Source: Channallabes apus (lineage: Eukaryota; Chordata; Actinopteri; Siluriformes; Clariidae). Taken from it: a DNA stretch of 64,000 bases. The notes under the pieces were generated by a model. That model was not told the DNA's origin. It searched no databases and worked only from the letters and a program-made list of their open reading frames with translations. Of the stretch, positions 11,000-22,435 are shown piece by piece. The stretch is taken from assembly GCA_030522415.1 (NCBI GenBank), contig CM060104.1:11047501-11111500 (forward strand), in the 5' to 3' direction. Within the stretch, counting starts at the first letter, position 1. Every line of letters starts with the position of its first letter. The position numbers and the translations under genes were made by a program.

Positions 11000-11730
11000 G
11001 TGAGAAGAGGCATTATAATACAGTGGGGGTTCTGTGGGTCTCCAAACTCAGAAGGCTACTGGTCAGCCGATAACTGCTCCTTTGATCTTCTGGTTACAGC
11101 GGGGCGCCGACTGCTGATGAGTAGCCTGTACAAGCCAAGCTCTTCCCCAAAAAATAATGTGAATGTCTGCAACAATCACTAACCATTAAAATGTTTTTTG
11201 TAATTAAACACAAATATATAAATTGTATTTTCTTTACACAATCAAAGAAACAATCGAAGAAATCAAGTAAAAGTTACATAATTATATTTAATGCACAAAT
11301 AAGATTTATTTAAAATAGCCAAGTAAAGGTAATTAATTCCCAGATAGCAGACACACTTCGCAGAGATAATGCTCCCTAATGCATGTTACAATGACCAAAT
11401 ATGATAAATAAATAAACCACACTCTCAGCTAATAATAAAACAGATTCGTTTTTTTTAAATAAAAAATACATTTAATAACAAGCAAACATTTGATTAATTT
11501 ATAGAAAAACGAGAAAACAGTAACTTACAAATGAGGTCTCAATTTGAAAAGATGTACAAAACATAAAACACCACAAATAAGTATTAATCATAGAAACAAA
11601 ATTAAACACTAACAGAAACGTTTTGTACTTTATGATTTTTAAATATGACCGTTAGATATGTTGGTCAGGAAACTCCTGAAGTCAGATGCAGACACACTTT
11701 CAGTCACAAACTGCTGTGAAAAAAATAGAG
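11000..11730 (+). repeat. Y-A segment repeated in the B region in two separate places
   Basis: 11,150-11,215 matches 49,555-49,635 in reverse (GTCTGCAACAATCACTAACC). 11,230-11,730 matches 52,170-52,660 in reverse (phrases CCCAGATAGCAGACACAC and CAGATGCAGACACACTTTC). The two blocks are adjacent here but 2.5 kb apart in the B region, on opposite sides of the Y-B L end. No gene was seen. Confidence 0.6.
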
Positions 11731-11733
11731 ATA

Positions 11734-13353
<1,620 letters not shown>

Positions 13354-13495
13354 TAGATATTCAATTAAAATTCATGATACTTAATTTAGCAAATGAACAA
13401 TATTTATACTTTGTTCCTCTCGCTTCACAACTCATGAGAACAGACCGAAACCAGAACCGAACCGGAGATTAAGGAAAAAGTGAGAAGCAAGAATC

Positions 13496-13633
13496 ATGTG
13501 TGGAAAGATTAAGCATGCAGGGTCACAGGATGACTCGACTTCTTTTTCTTGTCTGCAATGCGATTTAGACCAATTAGAGCTGCTATCAATACTGTATGAA
13601 CATATGTACAGGTTCTTTACAGTTGAAATTTAA
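13496..13633 (+). CDS. Short ORF in the Y R-end region, repeated in the B region
   Basis: The ORF is 45 codons starting MCGKIKHAGSQDDS, with a CLQCDLDQLE segment. A related copy is at 44,590-44,396 on the minus strand (same start, three differences in the first 27 residues). A third partial copy (LELLSILYEHMYRF) lies around 43,450 on the minus strand. The Cys pair is retained. Conservation could simply reflect recent duplication of the DNA. The protein is not recognised. Confidence 0.35.
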   Translation: MCGKIKHAGSQDDSTSFSCLQCDLDQLELLSILYEHMYRFFTVEI

Positions 13634-14041
13634 CTTGTAACTTATTAATAAAATTCGGATTCAGAAAAAAACGTTTATTGCTAGTGCTCTTTTACCATTT
13701 AATGCTTTAACACACACGACTCAGTTTGTTCAGAAATGGCATCTCACTGGCGAGGCTTTGTCTGAACACGCCGTTTTCACTCGGGGTGGGGGTAAGAAAC
13801 ACGCATCTCGGTGTATTAATCCGCACGCTCGGTTCGTTATTATTTTATTTATTTATTTATTTACCACAGGAACCCTGGGGGGGCTCTGTAGGTTCAGGTT
13901 TTTACACGAAAACGGTGTTTTGTGAATCTCCACACTATTAAAAACTGAAATATTGCTAATTGTACGTCCTGAGATTAAGATGAACATTAATTGGGAGTCA
14001 TGAAAGCGAGAATCACATCCAAAACAGAAAGCTAAACTTAC

Positions 14042-14310
14042 CTCGAACACGACAAACTCCAGCTGCAGCCACGCCGTGTTGTACCTCCGTGATGATTCCC
14101 GACCGACTCATCCACAGCGCGGGCACAGCGTCTCCAAACACGCATGCGCAGTTTAATTTGGACACATTTTCGGGCTTCAGTAGACACACAATACTTCAGA
14201 CTGAAACACGACTGCCCCCTACAGGTAATGAAGGGCATGTTCACAGCTTGCCGCACACAGCCGCGCAAAGCCGCTGCAAGTCACGGGATCCCTTTTCTCG
14301 AAACGTGCGT
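14042..14310 (-). promoter_or_regulatory. R end of Y-A: CpG-rich first exon with splice donor
   Basis: On the minus strand the R terminus leads into CpG-rich sequence (CGCGCATGCG, GCGGCTTTGCGCGGC) and ends at TGTTCGAG followed by the consensus donor GTAAGT (14,041-14,036). Y-B has the same exon/donor at 42,975/42,976. It contains the CTGTAGGGGGCAGTCGTG motif. Inference: a 5' untranslated exon of a transcript reading inward from the R end. Confidence 0.5.
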
Positions 14311-14330
14311 TTTTAATGGCGACATCTGTA

Positions 14331-15090
14331 TATTAATAAACCTATTTACCACAGAGTGTGTAAAATACTGTTTTGGGGATTCTGGAATGTAAATAAACTG
14401 CCTGTGCTAATGTTAACCAGTGAACAGTGTTAGTGTTAACCACTGACTGTCTGTATTATCGTCTGAATTAAATTAACCGAGAATTTACTTAATGCGCTTC
14501 TCATAGGAATAAGTTAAGCGATATAACATTCGTATATGAGCATTAGTTCATATCTGAAGCCAAACTATAACTTACTGAAGCCCCTCATACCTCCACACCC
14601 CCCCCCACACACGGAAAGTCACGGACAAAGTGTATAAAATATAAACCGGGTTATGAGCATTACTAGCTCCTGTACAGCTACCCTCAGTCTGTGTCCCTCA
14701 TCAACAGCATCACATTATATTACAGTCACAGAAATAACCTGCAGATTAACTAATTTATCCAGACAACACGCGGTGAGATTCTCTCAGTATTTACAGAGAC
14801 CACAAACACTCTTCATCGGGTAGTGCAGCTCTTGTAATAGGGACATTAATAGTATTTTCGAAGCTTGAGCATGTTTTTGAGTTAAAGTGGAGTGACATTG
14901 TGAGTGTGTGACACTGACAGTAAGCTGTAATATTAACTCCAGACTTGGTAAACAGAACATTAAGTTCTCTAAAGTCACATCTGACCGCTGCTGGTGCTGC
15001 CAGTGATATTTAAAACGGCCAATAAAAAACTAAACTGGGAAATAAACTGTAAACTACCCCAAACACATTTTATAAAATAAAACATCACTT
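14331..15090. other. X interior right part, no gene seen
   Basis: This is AT-rich sequence between the Y-A insertion and X's first exon. A 64-codon minus-strand frame (14,784-14,978) has no recognisable features. It is probably intronic or untranslated X sequence. Confidence 0.4.
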
Positions 15091-15092
15091 AC

Positions 15093-15200
15093 CACGAATA
15101 GTCCGTTAAGCCGCCATCTTCATCTCTGTAGTTTGGCAGCGTCAGTTCGGCGGGGGTGGAGGCGGGTTGTTAAAATCACATGAAAGGGAGGGGGGATTAC
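15093..15200 (-). promoter_or_regulatory. X promoter and first exon with splice donor
   Basis: GC-rich sequence (CCTCCACCCCCGCCGAACTG on the minus strand) precedes a short exon with the Kozak-like AAGATGGCGGC motif, as in many vertebrate ubiquitous promoters. The exon ends in TTCGTG followed by GTAAGT (15,092-15,087). The ATG in that motif is followed closely by an in-frame TAA, so it is probably a 5' UTR exon. It lies about 100 bp inside X's right terminus, the same layout as in Y. Confidence 0.5.
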
Positions 15201-15247
15201 GGCGTACAAAGGGCATTCACACTCCATTCACACGTCAGCCACACGGT

Positions 15248-15274
15248 CGCGGCTATTTGGCGTGGCTCCCACTG
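15248..15274 (-). repeat. Right terminal inverted repeat of X
   Basis: The reverse complement begins CAGTGGGAGCCACGCCAAAT. It is followed by TA (15,275-15,276), the right copy of the target duplication. Confidence 0.8.
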
Positions 15275-15276
15275 TA

Positions 15277-15697
15277 TATGGTTGGAGAATTTTGAAATCC
15301 TCGTGGCAGGCGAGTCCACTGGTATTGCTCATAGTCAACTGTGAAAACTAACCATGCCTGGCTATCAGAGTGCAAAGGGACAGAAAAGAATCCATTAGAC
15401 ATATCGATTACTGAAAAAAACCTTACAATCTAATGGTACGCCATTACAAATTGTAGACGGATCTGCTACTAGGGGGGTGATTTTATCAATGTGTTTATTG
15501 GCTACTCTGTAGTCTATAGTGAGTCTCCATGTCCCATTGGCTTTCTTGATGGGCCATATGTGTGAGTTACAAAGACTGTTGGTTTTAACTAGCACACCTT
15601 GTTTACATTTTTCTACAATAGGTTTGACTCCCTGTAAAGCTTCCTTACTGATTGGATATTGTTTGCTAACAGGAGGTGGAGTTCCTGTTAATTTCAC
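15277..15697 (-). pseudogene. pol: ERV pol, upstream half: N-terminal reverse transcriptase
   Basis: A frame of about 100 codons matches the fingers of retroviral RT: the Q.P....A..G..P.V..C...GVL pattern, then NGTWR, DYR and the PL.ADPSTI region. A frame break follows near 15,420, and the palm start (FSVIDMSNGF) continues to 15,277, where X interrupts it. The continuation is at 928. It is non-functional because of the 14-kb insertion and the frameshift. Confidence 0.78.
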
Positions 15698-15711
15698 TGG
15701 TTCTACACCTA

Positions 15712-15966
15712 TCAGAAGACCACAATCATCCTTGTCTTTAGCTCAAATAGGATGATTCTGCAAGAAAGAGCAGTTGCATTATTAGTAGAAACTTGTGCTG
15801 AGGAAATGTTTATGCTAGTAGATTCTGAAGACATTTCTAAAGTTAGATGTACTTGTCTCAGTAGATCCATGCCTAGAATTGCACCTGTATTTAATGGAGC
15901 ACATAGCAATCTTGTAGTCAAAGTTTTTGGGCCTAATTGTACTTCTATGGGCGGAATTTCATACAA
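15712..15966 (-). pseudogene. pro: ERV protease region
   Basis: This frame has the ILGMDLL motif typical of the C-terminal part of retroviral aspartic protease, followed by the protease-RT linker. The catalytic D-S/T-G region is not intact in an open frame. It lies between gag and RT in the expected order on the minus strand. Confidence 0.6.
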
Positions 15967-16124
15967 AACAGAATCTTCACCTATTACACCAGTTAAACAG
16001 TTTAGTTTTCTTATATGGGATGTTTAACTATCTAGCCAATTAGTTTTTTTGCTGTTCTTGTTATGCTTTTAGAAGAGCCTGAGCGAGCTGTCCTAAAGTT
16101 TCAGTAGACAACGGCGGAACCACT

Positions 16125-16487
16125 TCAGGGTTGTAGGATGGCTGAGAAGGAGTAGATATGTCTAGTATGTCTTTTACCATGTTGCAACTTCTTCCTACAC
16201 TCTTTCTTCCAATGTCCCAGTTTTCTACAGTAGTTACATTTGCCTTCTCTTTTAGGCCATCTATTATCTTGGTCTGTTGTGCTAAACGACGCTGCTGCTA
16301 CTCTCACATTTGCCTTAACACCAGCATCCCTTTCCCATGCAGCTAACCTGTTGAGGCTATTCCTGAGAGTCATGGTAGACCAAGTTAGATCTAGGAATGG
16401 CAATGCTTTTCTGTACTCAACTATAATGCCATCTGACCAGATGCGGACTAGGGGTCCCTTATCATCAAACACTTTCAGGATCCTCAA
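16125..16487 (-). pseudogene. gag: ERV gag C-terminal part with nucleocapsid zinc knuckle
   Basis: A 120-codon frame contains one zinc knuckle, C-x2-C-x4-H-x4-C (CNYCRKLGHWKKEC), preceded by basic sequence. This is the RNA-binding nucleocapsid signature. One knuckle agrees with gamma-type Gag. Frames upstream are broken. Confidence 0.8.
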
Positions 16488-16609
16488 CTATTCCACTGTA
16501 AGTTACAGCTGACTGTCAGTGTATTCATTTACAGATTCTTCTTTCTTCTGCACACAGTTAGTAATTCTGGACCAGTCTACCTTGGGTCCCATGATGTTCT
16601 TTAGAATTT

Positions 16610-17408
16610 TCAAAACACCTTCTCTGAAATCACTTTTACTGGCATGTTGTAGTTCAGAAGTAACAGCAGACTCAAAAAGGTTGAATTCAGATTCAGTGAC
16701 ATCAGCTGTGTGCCTTCTTCTAATGACATGTTGTGGAGACGCATTTTGCTGATCAAAGCTCTTCTAAATTCAGAAATATTCGTACGTGCTGAGGGTAAGC
16801 TCTGGGATAGTCTCTCTATATCCTTAGGTCCTAGTGATTTAGCAACAGTTTGGACTTGGACAACAGAAGAGTTGGGAGTAACACTTGCAATTCCCTCAAT
16901 TCCCTGAGATCTCTTTCTAGCACCACATACGTTCACTGAATCTACAGGAACATCAGTTACTGATTGGATCGCTACATCTGTTTTAAGTCAGGATAGTTGT
17001 TATCAGACTGATTAACTTTATCCACATCAGTTCTTGCTGAAGCTTGGTTGCGGTTCAGTTTCTTAACCAAAGAGGATACTCTAGCATGGAGCTCCTGGAT
17101 CTGTTCTTCTAGCTCTGAGATACGCTGAGACTGTTGTGTAGTTAGCGTTAAACCAAATTCTCTATGGCAGCAGATAATGCCTTTTACATTTTCTTTTACG
17201 AATGCATGCTCCTAATACCTTTTTAAACTCATCTACCGACCAAGTCTTGTCTGGATGGATCTCATACTTCTGAATGAGTTCTTGTCTCACTTCCTCAGTA
17301 ACTATTAGGTTAATTTGCACTCTTTGAATTCACTATCAGACCATGAAGGAGTCACAAGACCACCTTTTTTAGTTGTGGGGATCAGTCTAGCATTCTTCTT
17401 AAACATTT
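16610..17408 (-). pseudogene. gag: ERV gag N-terminal and capsid-like part, degraded
   Basis: The minus strand contains several broken gag-like frames: a start near 17,408, a heptad-rich segment around 17,150-17,030 suggesting a coiled coil, and a 108-codon frame at 16,936-16,610 (capsid-like, KDIERLSQSLPSART). Multiple stops and frame changes make it a pseudogene. Order and strand fit a single gag-pro-pol unit. Confidence 0.6.
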
Positions 17409-17525
17409 TGTTGATTTGTTGGTTAACAGACAATCAAAACACTTAAACTTCTCTGATCAACAGAGGCTTGTTACGCTTAAGACACAACACCAAAACTTCG
17501 CTGATCAACAAAGGATAACACAGAT

Positions 17526-17652
17526 ATTAGCATGTAATGCTAATCTTCCCTGCCAAAAACAGAGGATAACACACAAAATATTAGCACGTAATGCTAATCT
17601 TCCCTGCCAAAAACAGAGGATAACACACACAATATTAGCACGTAATGCTAAT
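17526..17652 (-). repeat. Three 54-bp repeats with stem-loops in the ERV leader
   Basis: A 54-bp unit occurs three times. Each carries ATTAGCA-5 nt-TGCTAAT at 17,526-17,544, 17,580-17,598 and 17,634-17,652, giving evenly spaced perfect 7-bp stems with 5-nt loops. They lie between the primer-binding site and gag, where retroviral packaging/dimerisation signals are usually found. Confidence 0.75.
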
Positions 17653-17885
17653 CTTCCCTGTCTGAACAGAGGATAACCATTTCTAAACAGAAACGTTTAG
17701 AGGATAACTTAACCAAACCCTACAGCAGTCTGCTAACTCTTCTCTGACAGCGCAGATGATAACAAATTTGTACTGGTCTTAAAGGTTCTTTTTGATAGAG
17801 TTCCACTCACCAATCCTTGGTTGTACAAAAAGATTCAGTCTGGAATGAAGTCAGAGTTTCAATCTGGATTCAGGTGAGGAGCTCT

Positions 17886-17903
17886 ATCTGGGTCACGGCA
17901 TCA
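17886..17903 (-). other. ERV primer-binding site, tRNA-His type
   Basis: On the minus strand, TGATGCCGTGACCCAGAT follows the LTR end after a 4-nt spacer. It differs at three positions from the complement of the 3' end of tRNA-His (from memory TGGTGCCGTGACTCGGAT). This suggests a His-primed ERV. Confidence 0.6.
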
Positions 17904-18312
17904 AAACTGTTGGGAACATTTTCAGAGACCAGGGTCCTCATGTATCAACACTGCGTACGCACAAAAACTTTGCTTATGCCAGTTTTCACGCTCACGGTCG
18001 AATTTACTAACAGTGAAATTAACGTGAGAATGTGCGTTCTTCCACGGCAACTTCATGTCTGGTGTACGTGTATTTCGTGTGTGTTTGTTTTATTTCCGTT
18101 GGCGACTCCTAGAGGCAATTATGTTAAATGGCACACTACAAAGTATCGCACCAACACATGTGAAAAACATTGCTATTCATTTATAATTCATAAAATGGGT
18201 TAATTGACAATGTTTTTCTACCAATTATGTGATTTAGAACATATAAAAGCATTTGCAAATGTATACAACCCTTAGTCTATGGTAATGGCAGTGTTGGCCT
18301 TATTAGAGGACA

Positions 18313-19152
18313 TTGTCAATGGCCGAATCCGAAGGGACCGCGTTTTTAGGGATCACAGTGTTTTCTGGCTTGATTTCAGATGATGACTGGCTTATTAGCC
18401 GTTTCAGATTTCCAAGAGCTATCCTCTTGGAGCTCTGTGCTGTGTTGGGTCCAAATTTGGAAAGAGAGACAGCGAGGAGCCACGCATTACCCGTTCCCTT
18501 ACAGGTGCTGACAACGCTTGGTTTCCTGGCAACTGGTTCTTTTCAAAGGGAACTGGCAGACCGCTCGGGATTAAGCCAGTCGTCTTTGAGCCGTGCAGTG
18601 CCAGCTGTATGAGACGGGATCATCCGCATGTCTAGCAGGTATATAAGCTGCATATACCATGCAGTTGACCAGCCAAACATTAAAGCGCAATTTTCCTAAT
18701 GTAATCGGAGCCATCGACTGCACGCACATTGCTATAAAGGCGCCATTTGAAGACGAAATTGCATACGTGAATCGGAAACATTTCCATTCAATAAATGTGC
18801 AAATAATATGTGATGCTCAAACAGGTTGCATGATCTGACCGCGCGCATACACCCCCGCCCCGTTGCATGATCTGACCGCGCGCACACACCCCCGCCCCGT
18901 TGCATGATCTGACTGCGCGCCCCGTCGCATGATCTGGGGAAAAAACAATGCTAGACCAGGATGCCCCCTTCCAATTTCTCACTGCCCCTCCATATGGTCA
19001 GGTCTAGAACCGGCCCTGCTCAAATGCGCCTAACAAATATTGTGGCAAGGTGGCCTGGGTCAATCCATGATTCATTCATCCTCACAAACAGCATGGCTGG
19101 GATGAGGCTCCAAGGTGGCAGGGTGCGCGATGGGTGGCTTCTTGGTGAGTGA
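18313..19152 (+). pseudogene. Harbinger (HARBI1-like) transposase remnant
   Basis: The N-terminal 99 codons (RFPRAILLELCAVLGP, LQVLTTLGFLATGSFQ, GLSQSSLSRAV) match the HARBI1-like nuclease family. A TGA ends this at 18,610. The next part holds the catalytic-core motif [13 protein letters not shown] and [19 protein letters not shown] at 18,700-18,821. After the hAT insertion the frame resumes with RWPGSIHDSFI and GWLLG (to 19,152). The final catalytic Glu region is missing. Confidence 0.85.
18822..19018. mobile_element. Small non-autonomous hAT-like insertion in Harbinger transposase
   Basis: The insert begins CAGG and ends CCGGCCCTG. The duplicated target TGCTCAAA (18,814-18,821 and 19,017-19,024) is 8 bp if the end is placed at 19,016, or CTCAAA (6 bp) if the insert ends CTG; an 8-bp duplication is typical of hAT. 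Inside are about three ~33-bp repeats of TTGCATGATCTGACCGCGCG with a C-rich tract. Confidence 0.65.
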
Positions 19153-19602
19153 TGTATTTAAAGATATTATTCCAGCAAAGTTTTTTTTTATTTTTTGTTA
19201 TTAATTCCGGAGGAGAAACTTGCAAATAACACAGTTTTTCTCCGGTCTACCTCCAATAGGAGCATCTCCAATTCACATTCTGTGAAGTTTCTCTTCTTGC
19301 TTGCTTTTGCCATTGCTTTTTCATTTGGTTTTGCCAAAGTGGAGTCATTACCTTATTTATATGGGGGAGGAGGCAGGGAGGGGTTTTGCGCTCATGCACG
19401 TGCGCTCAATTTCACGTTAATTCGGATGTACAAAGAGAATCTGCGTGGGATTCCGCGTACGCAGTGTTTCATAGATCAGATTTTTTTTAATGCGTACGCA
19501 CATTTACAGCTTTGTCCGTACTCAATGTTTTAGTATGAATTCAACGCAAGTCTTTGTACATGAGGCCCCAGGAGACGTTGGGATATCATTCAAGCAGAAG
19601 TT

Positions 19603-19907
19603 GTGGGGGGACTTTGTTGTCAGTATTAACATCAGTGTCGCAGTACTACTAGTACTATTTTATATCTCTTAATTATAAATTATTAATATATTATTATTAT
19701 TAATTAATGTATTTCACAGGGTTATCAATGACATTATTGGGATATCTTTATGACTTGGAAAATATTAGGATGACATTTCAGTTTGGTTTCAGTTAAAAAG
19801 TTGGTCACACCAATAATGTATAAGTTAAGCCAGCCATTCATTAGCTCTTCATGAATATTTGCAGAAATTGTGAGAAGATTAAAGACTGTGAACAACTGCA
19901 GCTACAG
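19603..19907. other. AT-rich spacer between LTR copies
   Basis: Mostly A/T with TTATTA repeats. There is no gene, and its origin was not identified. Confidence 0.4.
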
Positions 19908-20400
19908 CTTGTTGGGAACTTTTTCAGAGACCAGGAAACATTGGGATATCATTCAAGCAGAAGTTACTCTTTATTGAGAACTCGCCGAGCGTCGCTGTAG
20001 TCATCCAAGTCTTGACTAAAAACTCAGCTCTTGAGAGTTTATACTTTACAAGAGAGAGGGATACAAAGAGGTGGAGACAATCTACTGTAAATAAAGCATA
20101 GTGTAGTTCAGGAATCAGCCTGGTAACGGAAATTTCCCAGCCCTGATCTCATCAGCATAACAGTGGCTTTCAAATGCATAGGTGCTAATCTAATCAGCCT
20201 GACAGTATCAACCAAACCTTTACATTATCATAGCGACAAAGGCACAGCCTGGCCTTGAGATTAGCATTCACATTGACTTTGGGACCCTACCCAGTGGTCA
20301 GGAGGTACATAAAGACAAAAGGTTAATGTTTCTGACACCTGGGCTACCAGACTTGATCTTCGTAGAATGTCACCAATTTTACCTTAAAATGTAAAGTCCT
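19908..20400 (-). repeat. ERV LTR, second copy
   Basis: It starts TGTTGGGAACTTTTTCAGAG like the copy at 17,908. On the minus strand it carries a TATAAA box (20,043-20,038) and, 65 bp downstream, an AATAAA polyadenylation signal (19,975-19,970), the expected promoter/terminator spacing of an LTR. The far boundary was not found, so the end coordinate is approximate. Confidence 0.55.
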
Positions 20401-20915
20401 ATTACGTTGGAAGCTAGATTTAACATTTTATAAATTTGTAATCCTACAAGCTTGATTTTTTATTTTGTGGTGTACTAATAATACATAGGACAACTGAAAT
20501 TGGCAGTTCTATAAATACATAAAGAGCTCATTTAAGCATGTTTAATAATGTAGGGCCATTCTGCAACTGATCAGGAGAGCCTAATCATTTAACATGCTGA
20601 CAACAAGTGGATTATATCAGTGTCTATGTAACAAAAGGTGTGTGAATTCATTTACCCTTACGTTTTCCCCACTAAGTCATTTCCTCTGTGCTGGCCTGAT
20701 CGCAGAGTGTGGATTAGCTCACACCCAGATACGCATTAGCCAGTGTTTGATGAATAAAGCACTAACGAGATAGAGATCAGAGGGATACCAACACAAAATA
20801 CAGTCTGGCAGTGCTTGATAATCAGTTTCACTCATTTCACTGAGCTCCCTTTAATCTAAGACTTTGCATAATCTTCATTATTCTCTCTCCCAATCAAATA
20901 AATATGTAATTCTGT
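20400..20915. other. No gene seen
   Basis: Mixed AT-rich sequence without a supported feature. Confidence 0.4.
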
Positions 20916-21056
20916 TTAATTAATTTTGTCCACTGCCTTACTGAACTTGACTCTGAAATGTGTTTTGTGTAGGAATGAGAAGGTGGACACTGCTCTAAAT
21001 CTCATGAGTTTCTCTTTAGTTCTCTGTCCTAGGATATGCAAATTTTTTGTTAATAC

Positions 21057-21115
<59 letters not shown>

Positions 21116-22430
21116 TATTCTGTCCATCCCTAATACATCCCACAATGGCAGTGTCATCAAATAAATTCTGAATGTGGTTGAGGACAGTCCCCTGTGGTGC
21201 TCCTGGCCTGCTGATTATAGTTTCTGAGATGCAGTCTGGCATCCTAACATACTGTGGCTTTCTGTTGAGATAGTCTGTGCTTAATATGACCAGGTTTAAA
21301 GCCACCTGCATGTCAGTTTGTTTGTCAATAAGATGGGCGAGTTTATAATGAAAACACTGAGGTTAAAGAACATCTTCACAGCACCTTTCTGATTGTTGAG
21401 ATGGGAAAGAGTCTGATGAAGCATGGAAAGGATGGCATCATCAACGGAAACTTTCTGTCTGTAGACAAACAGCAAGGGATCTAGTGCATGATTGACTTGA
21501 CGTCTGAGGAGATGTAGAAGTCTTCATGATGTGAGACATCAGCGCGACTTTGAGATCTTTTTGGCTGCTTTTCTTTTGAACTTGGATGAGACAATGTTTT
21601 CCAGAGTTCATGTACTTTCCCTTGTTCCACACGCAGGTTGTAGATGTATTGGAATGGCTCACACAGTTCCTTGGCACAAGTCTCAGCATTAGCAGACATT
21701 TTCCTGTCTGTGCCAGCAGCCTTGTTAGGGTGGCGTCTCTTCGGTTTTCTTCTGAACTGTTGTACTGTAGTGGTGAGAGTGGGAGGGCTCCTTGCTGTAG
21801 TATGGCTGATGATTGAGACAGTAGTTGAGGTGAAGGGGAGGTGGTAATAGAACAGACAGTCACTGGTGAAGTATTAACTTATTGGCCCTCATCACATCAC
21901 CATCTGTTATACTGCTGTTCTTTTTCTTATAGCCCGTGATGGTTTTCATACAATCTCACACCTCCCTCAAGTTGTTTTCCTGCAACTTCATTTCCAATTT
22001 CTTTTCATATGTCTCCTTGGCCTTCTTTAGATCGAACACAATGATGTCCATACGGAGGTTGAAGTTGTCTTTCATGCATTGTGTATTCTCCTCAATGGGG
22101 CCCCTGCAACAGACTCCTGTCATCCACTCAAAACAGTCCTTCAGAATTTCCTCCGTGTCAGGAGATAATTTTTTGTAAGTGTGTTGTTGGCTGACTCAAG
22201 ACGTAGAGCTTGTAGTGCGGCAGCAGGAAGACAGGATTATGGTTTATGTCCGATTTTCACAGCGGGGTAAGGGAATGACACTGTAAGCTTCACACACAGC
22301 AGTTCATTTTTCGATAAATTTTGAGATGAAGAGACCTACCAAAAGGTGGTCACCTAATCGGAGTGTTCGTGGCACTCGGCGACAGCATTTGGGTTTGTGC
22401 GTTTGCTGGCTTTTACCACTGAGTGGTGCT
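20916..22430 (-). pseudogene. Non-LTR retrotransposon ORF2 remnant (Rex1/CR1/L2-like)
   Basis: Minus-strand frames give the characteristic order. KKLEMKLQENNLREVW and MKTITGYKKK are near 22,000-21,900. A segment reading DPLLFVYRQKVSVDDAI (21,490-21,440) comes before ILSTDYLNRKPQYVR, GAPQGTVL and the catalytic DDTAIVGCI (21,311-21,130). A deletion removes the residues between the GAPQGTVL and DD motifs. A (GATA)n array (21,057-21,117) interrupts the 3' part, and Tc1 copy 2 truncates the 5' side. Many stops make it inactive. Confidence 0.7.
21057..21117 (+). repeat. (GATA)n microsatellite
   Basis: About 15 perfect tetranucleotide units lie inside the LINE remnant. Confidence 0.95.
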
Positions 22431-22435
22431 ATATA

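Larger units (their letters stand above)
17933..19568 (+). mobile_element. PIF/Harbinger transposon in the ERV LTR
   Basis: The ends GGTCCTCATGTA and (reverse-complemented) GGGCCTCATGTA are flanked by the 3-bp duplication CAG (17,930-17,932 and 19,569-19,571). The uninterrupted LTR at 19,908 shows the empty site. Subterminal palindromes TGCGTACGCA occur near both ends. The element is 1,636 bp including a 0.2-kb hAT-like insertion. Confidence 0.85.
17908..19602 (-). repeat. ERV LTR fragment interrupted by Harbinger
   Basis: TGTTGGGAACATTTTCAGAGAC (17,908 onward) continues after the inserted element as CAGGAGACGTTGGGATATCA up to about 19,602. It matches the start of the second LTR copy at 19,908. 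Only about 60 bp of LTR is present before it diverges into AT-rich sequence (19,603-19,907), so this LTR is truncated or rearranged. Confidence 0.6.

Noticed and set aside
17512..17670. CRISPR-like direct repeats with palindromic core
   Set aside because: Only three contiguous units with no spacers, in an ERV leader of a eukaryotic genome.
18830..18930. Spaced repeats TTGCATGATCTGACCGCGCG
   Set aside because: They are tandem units inside a small hAT-like insertion, not a regulatory array.
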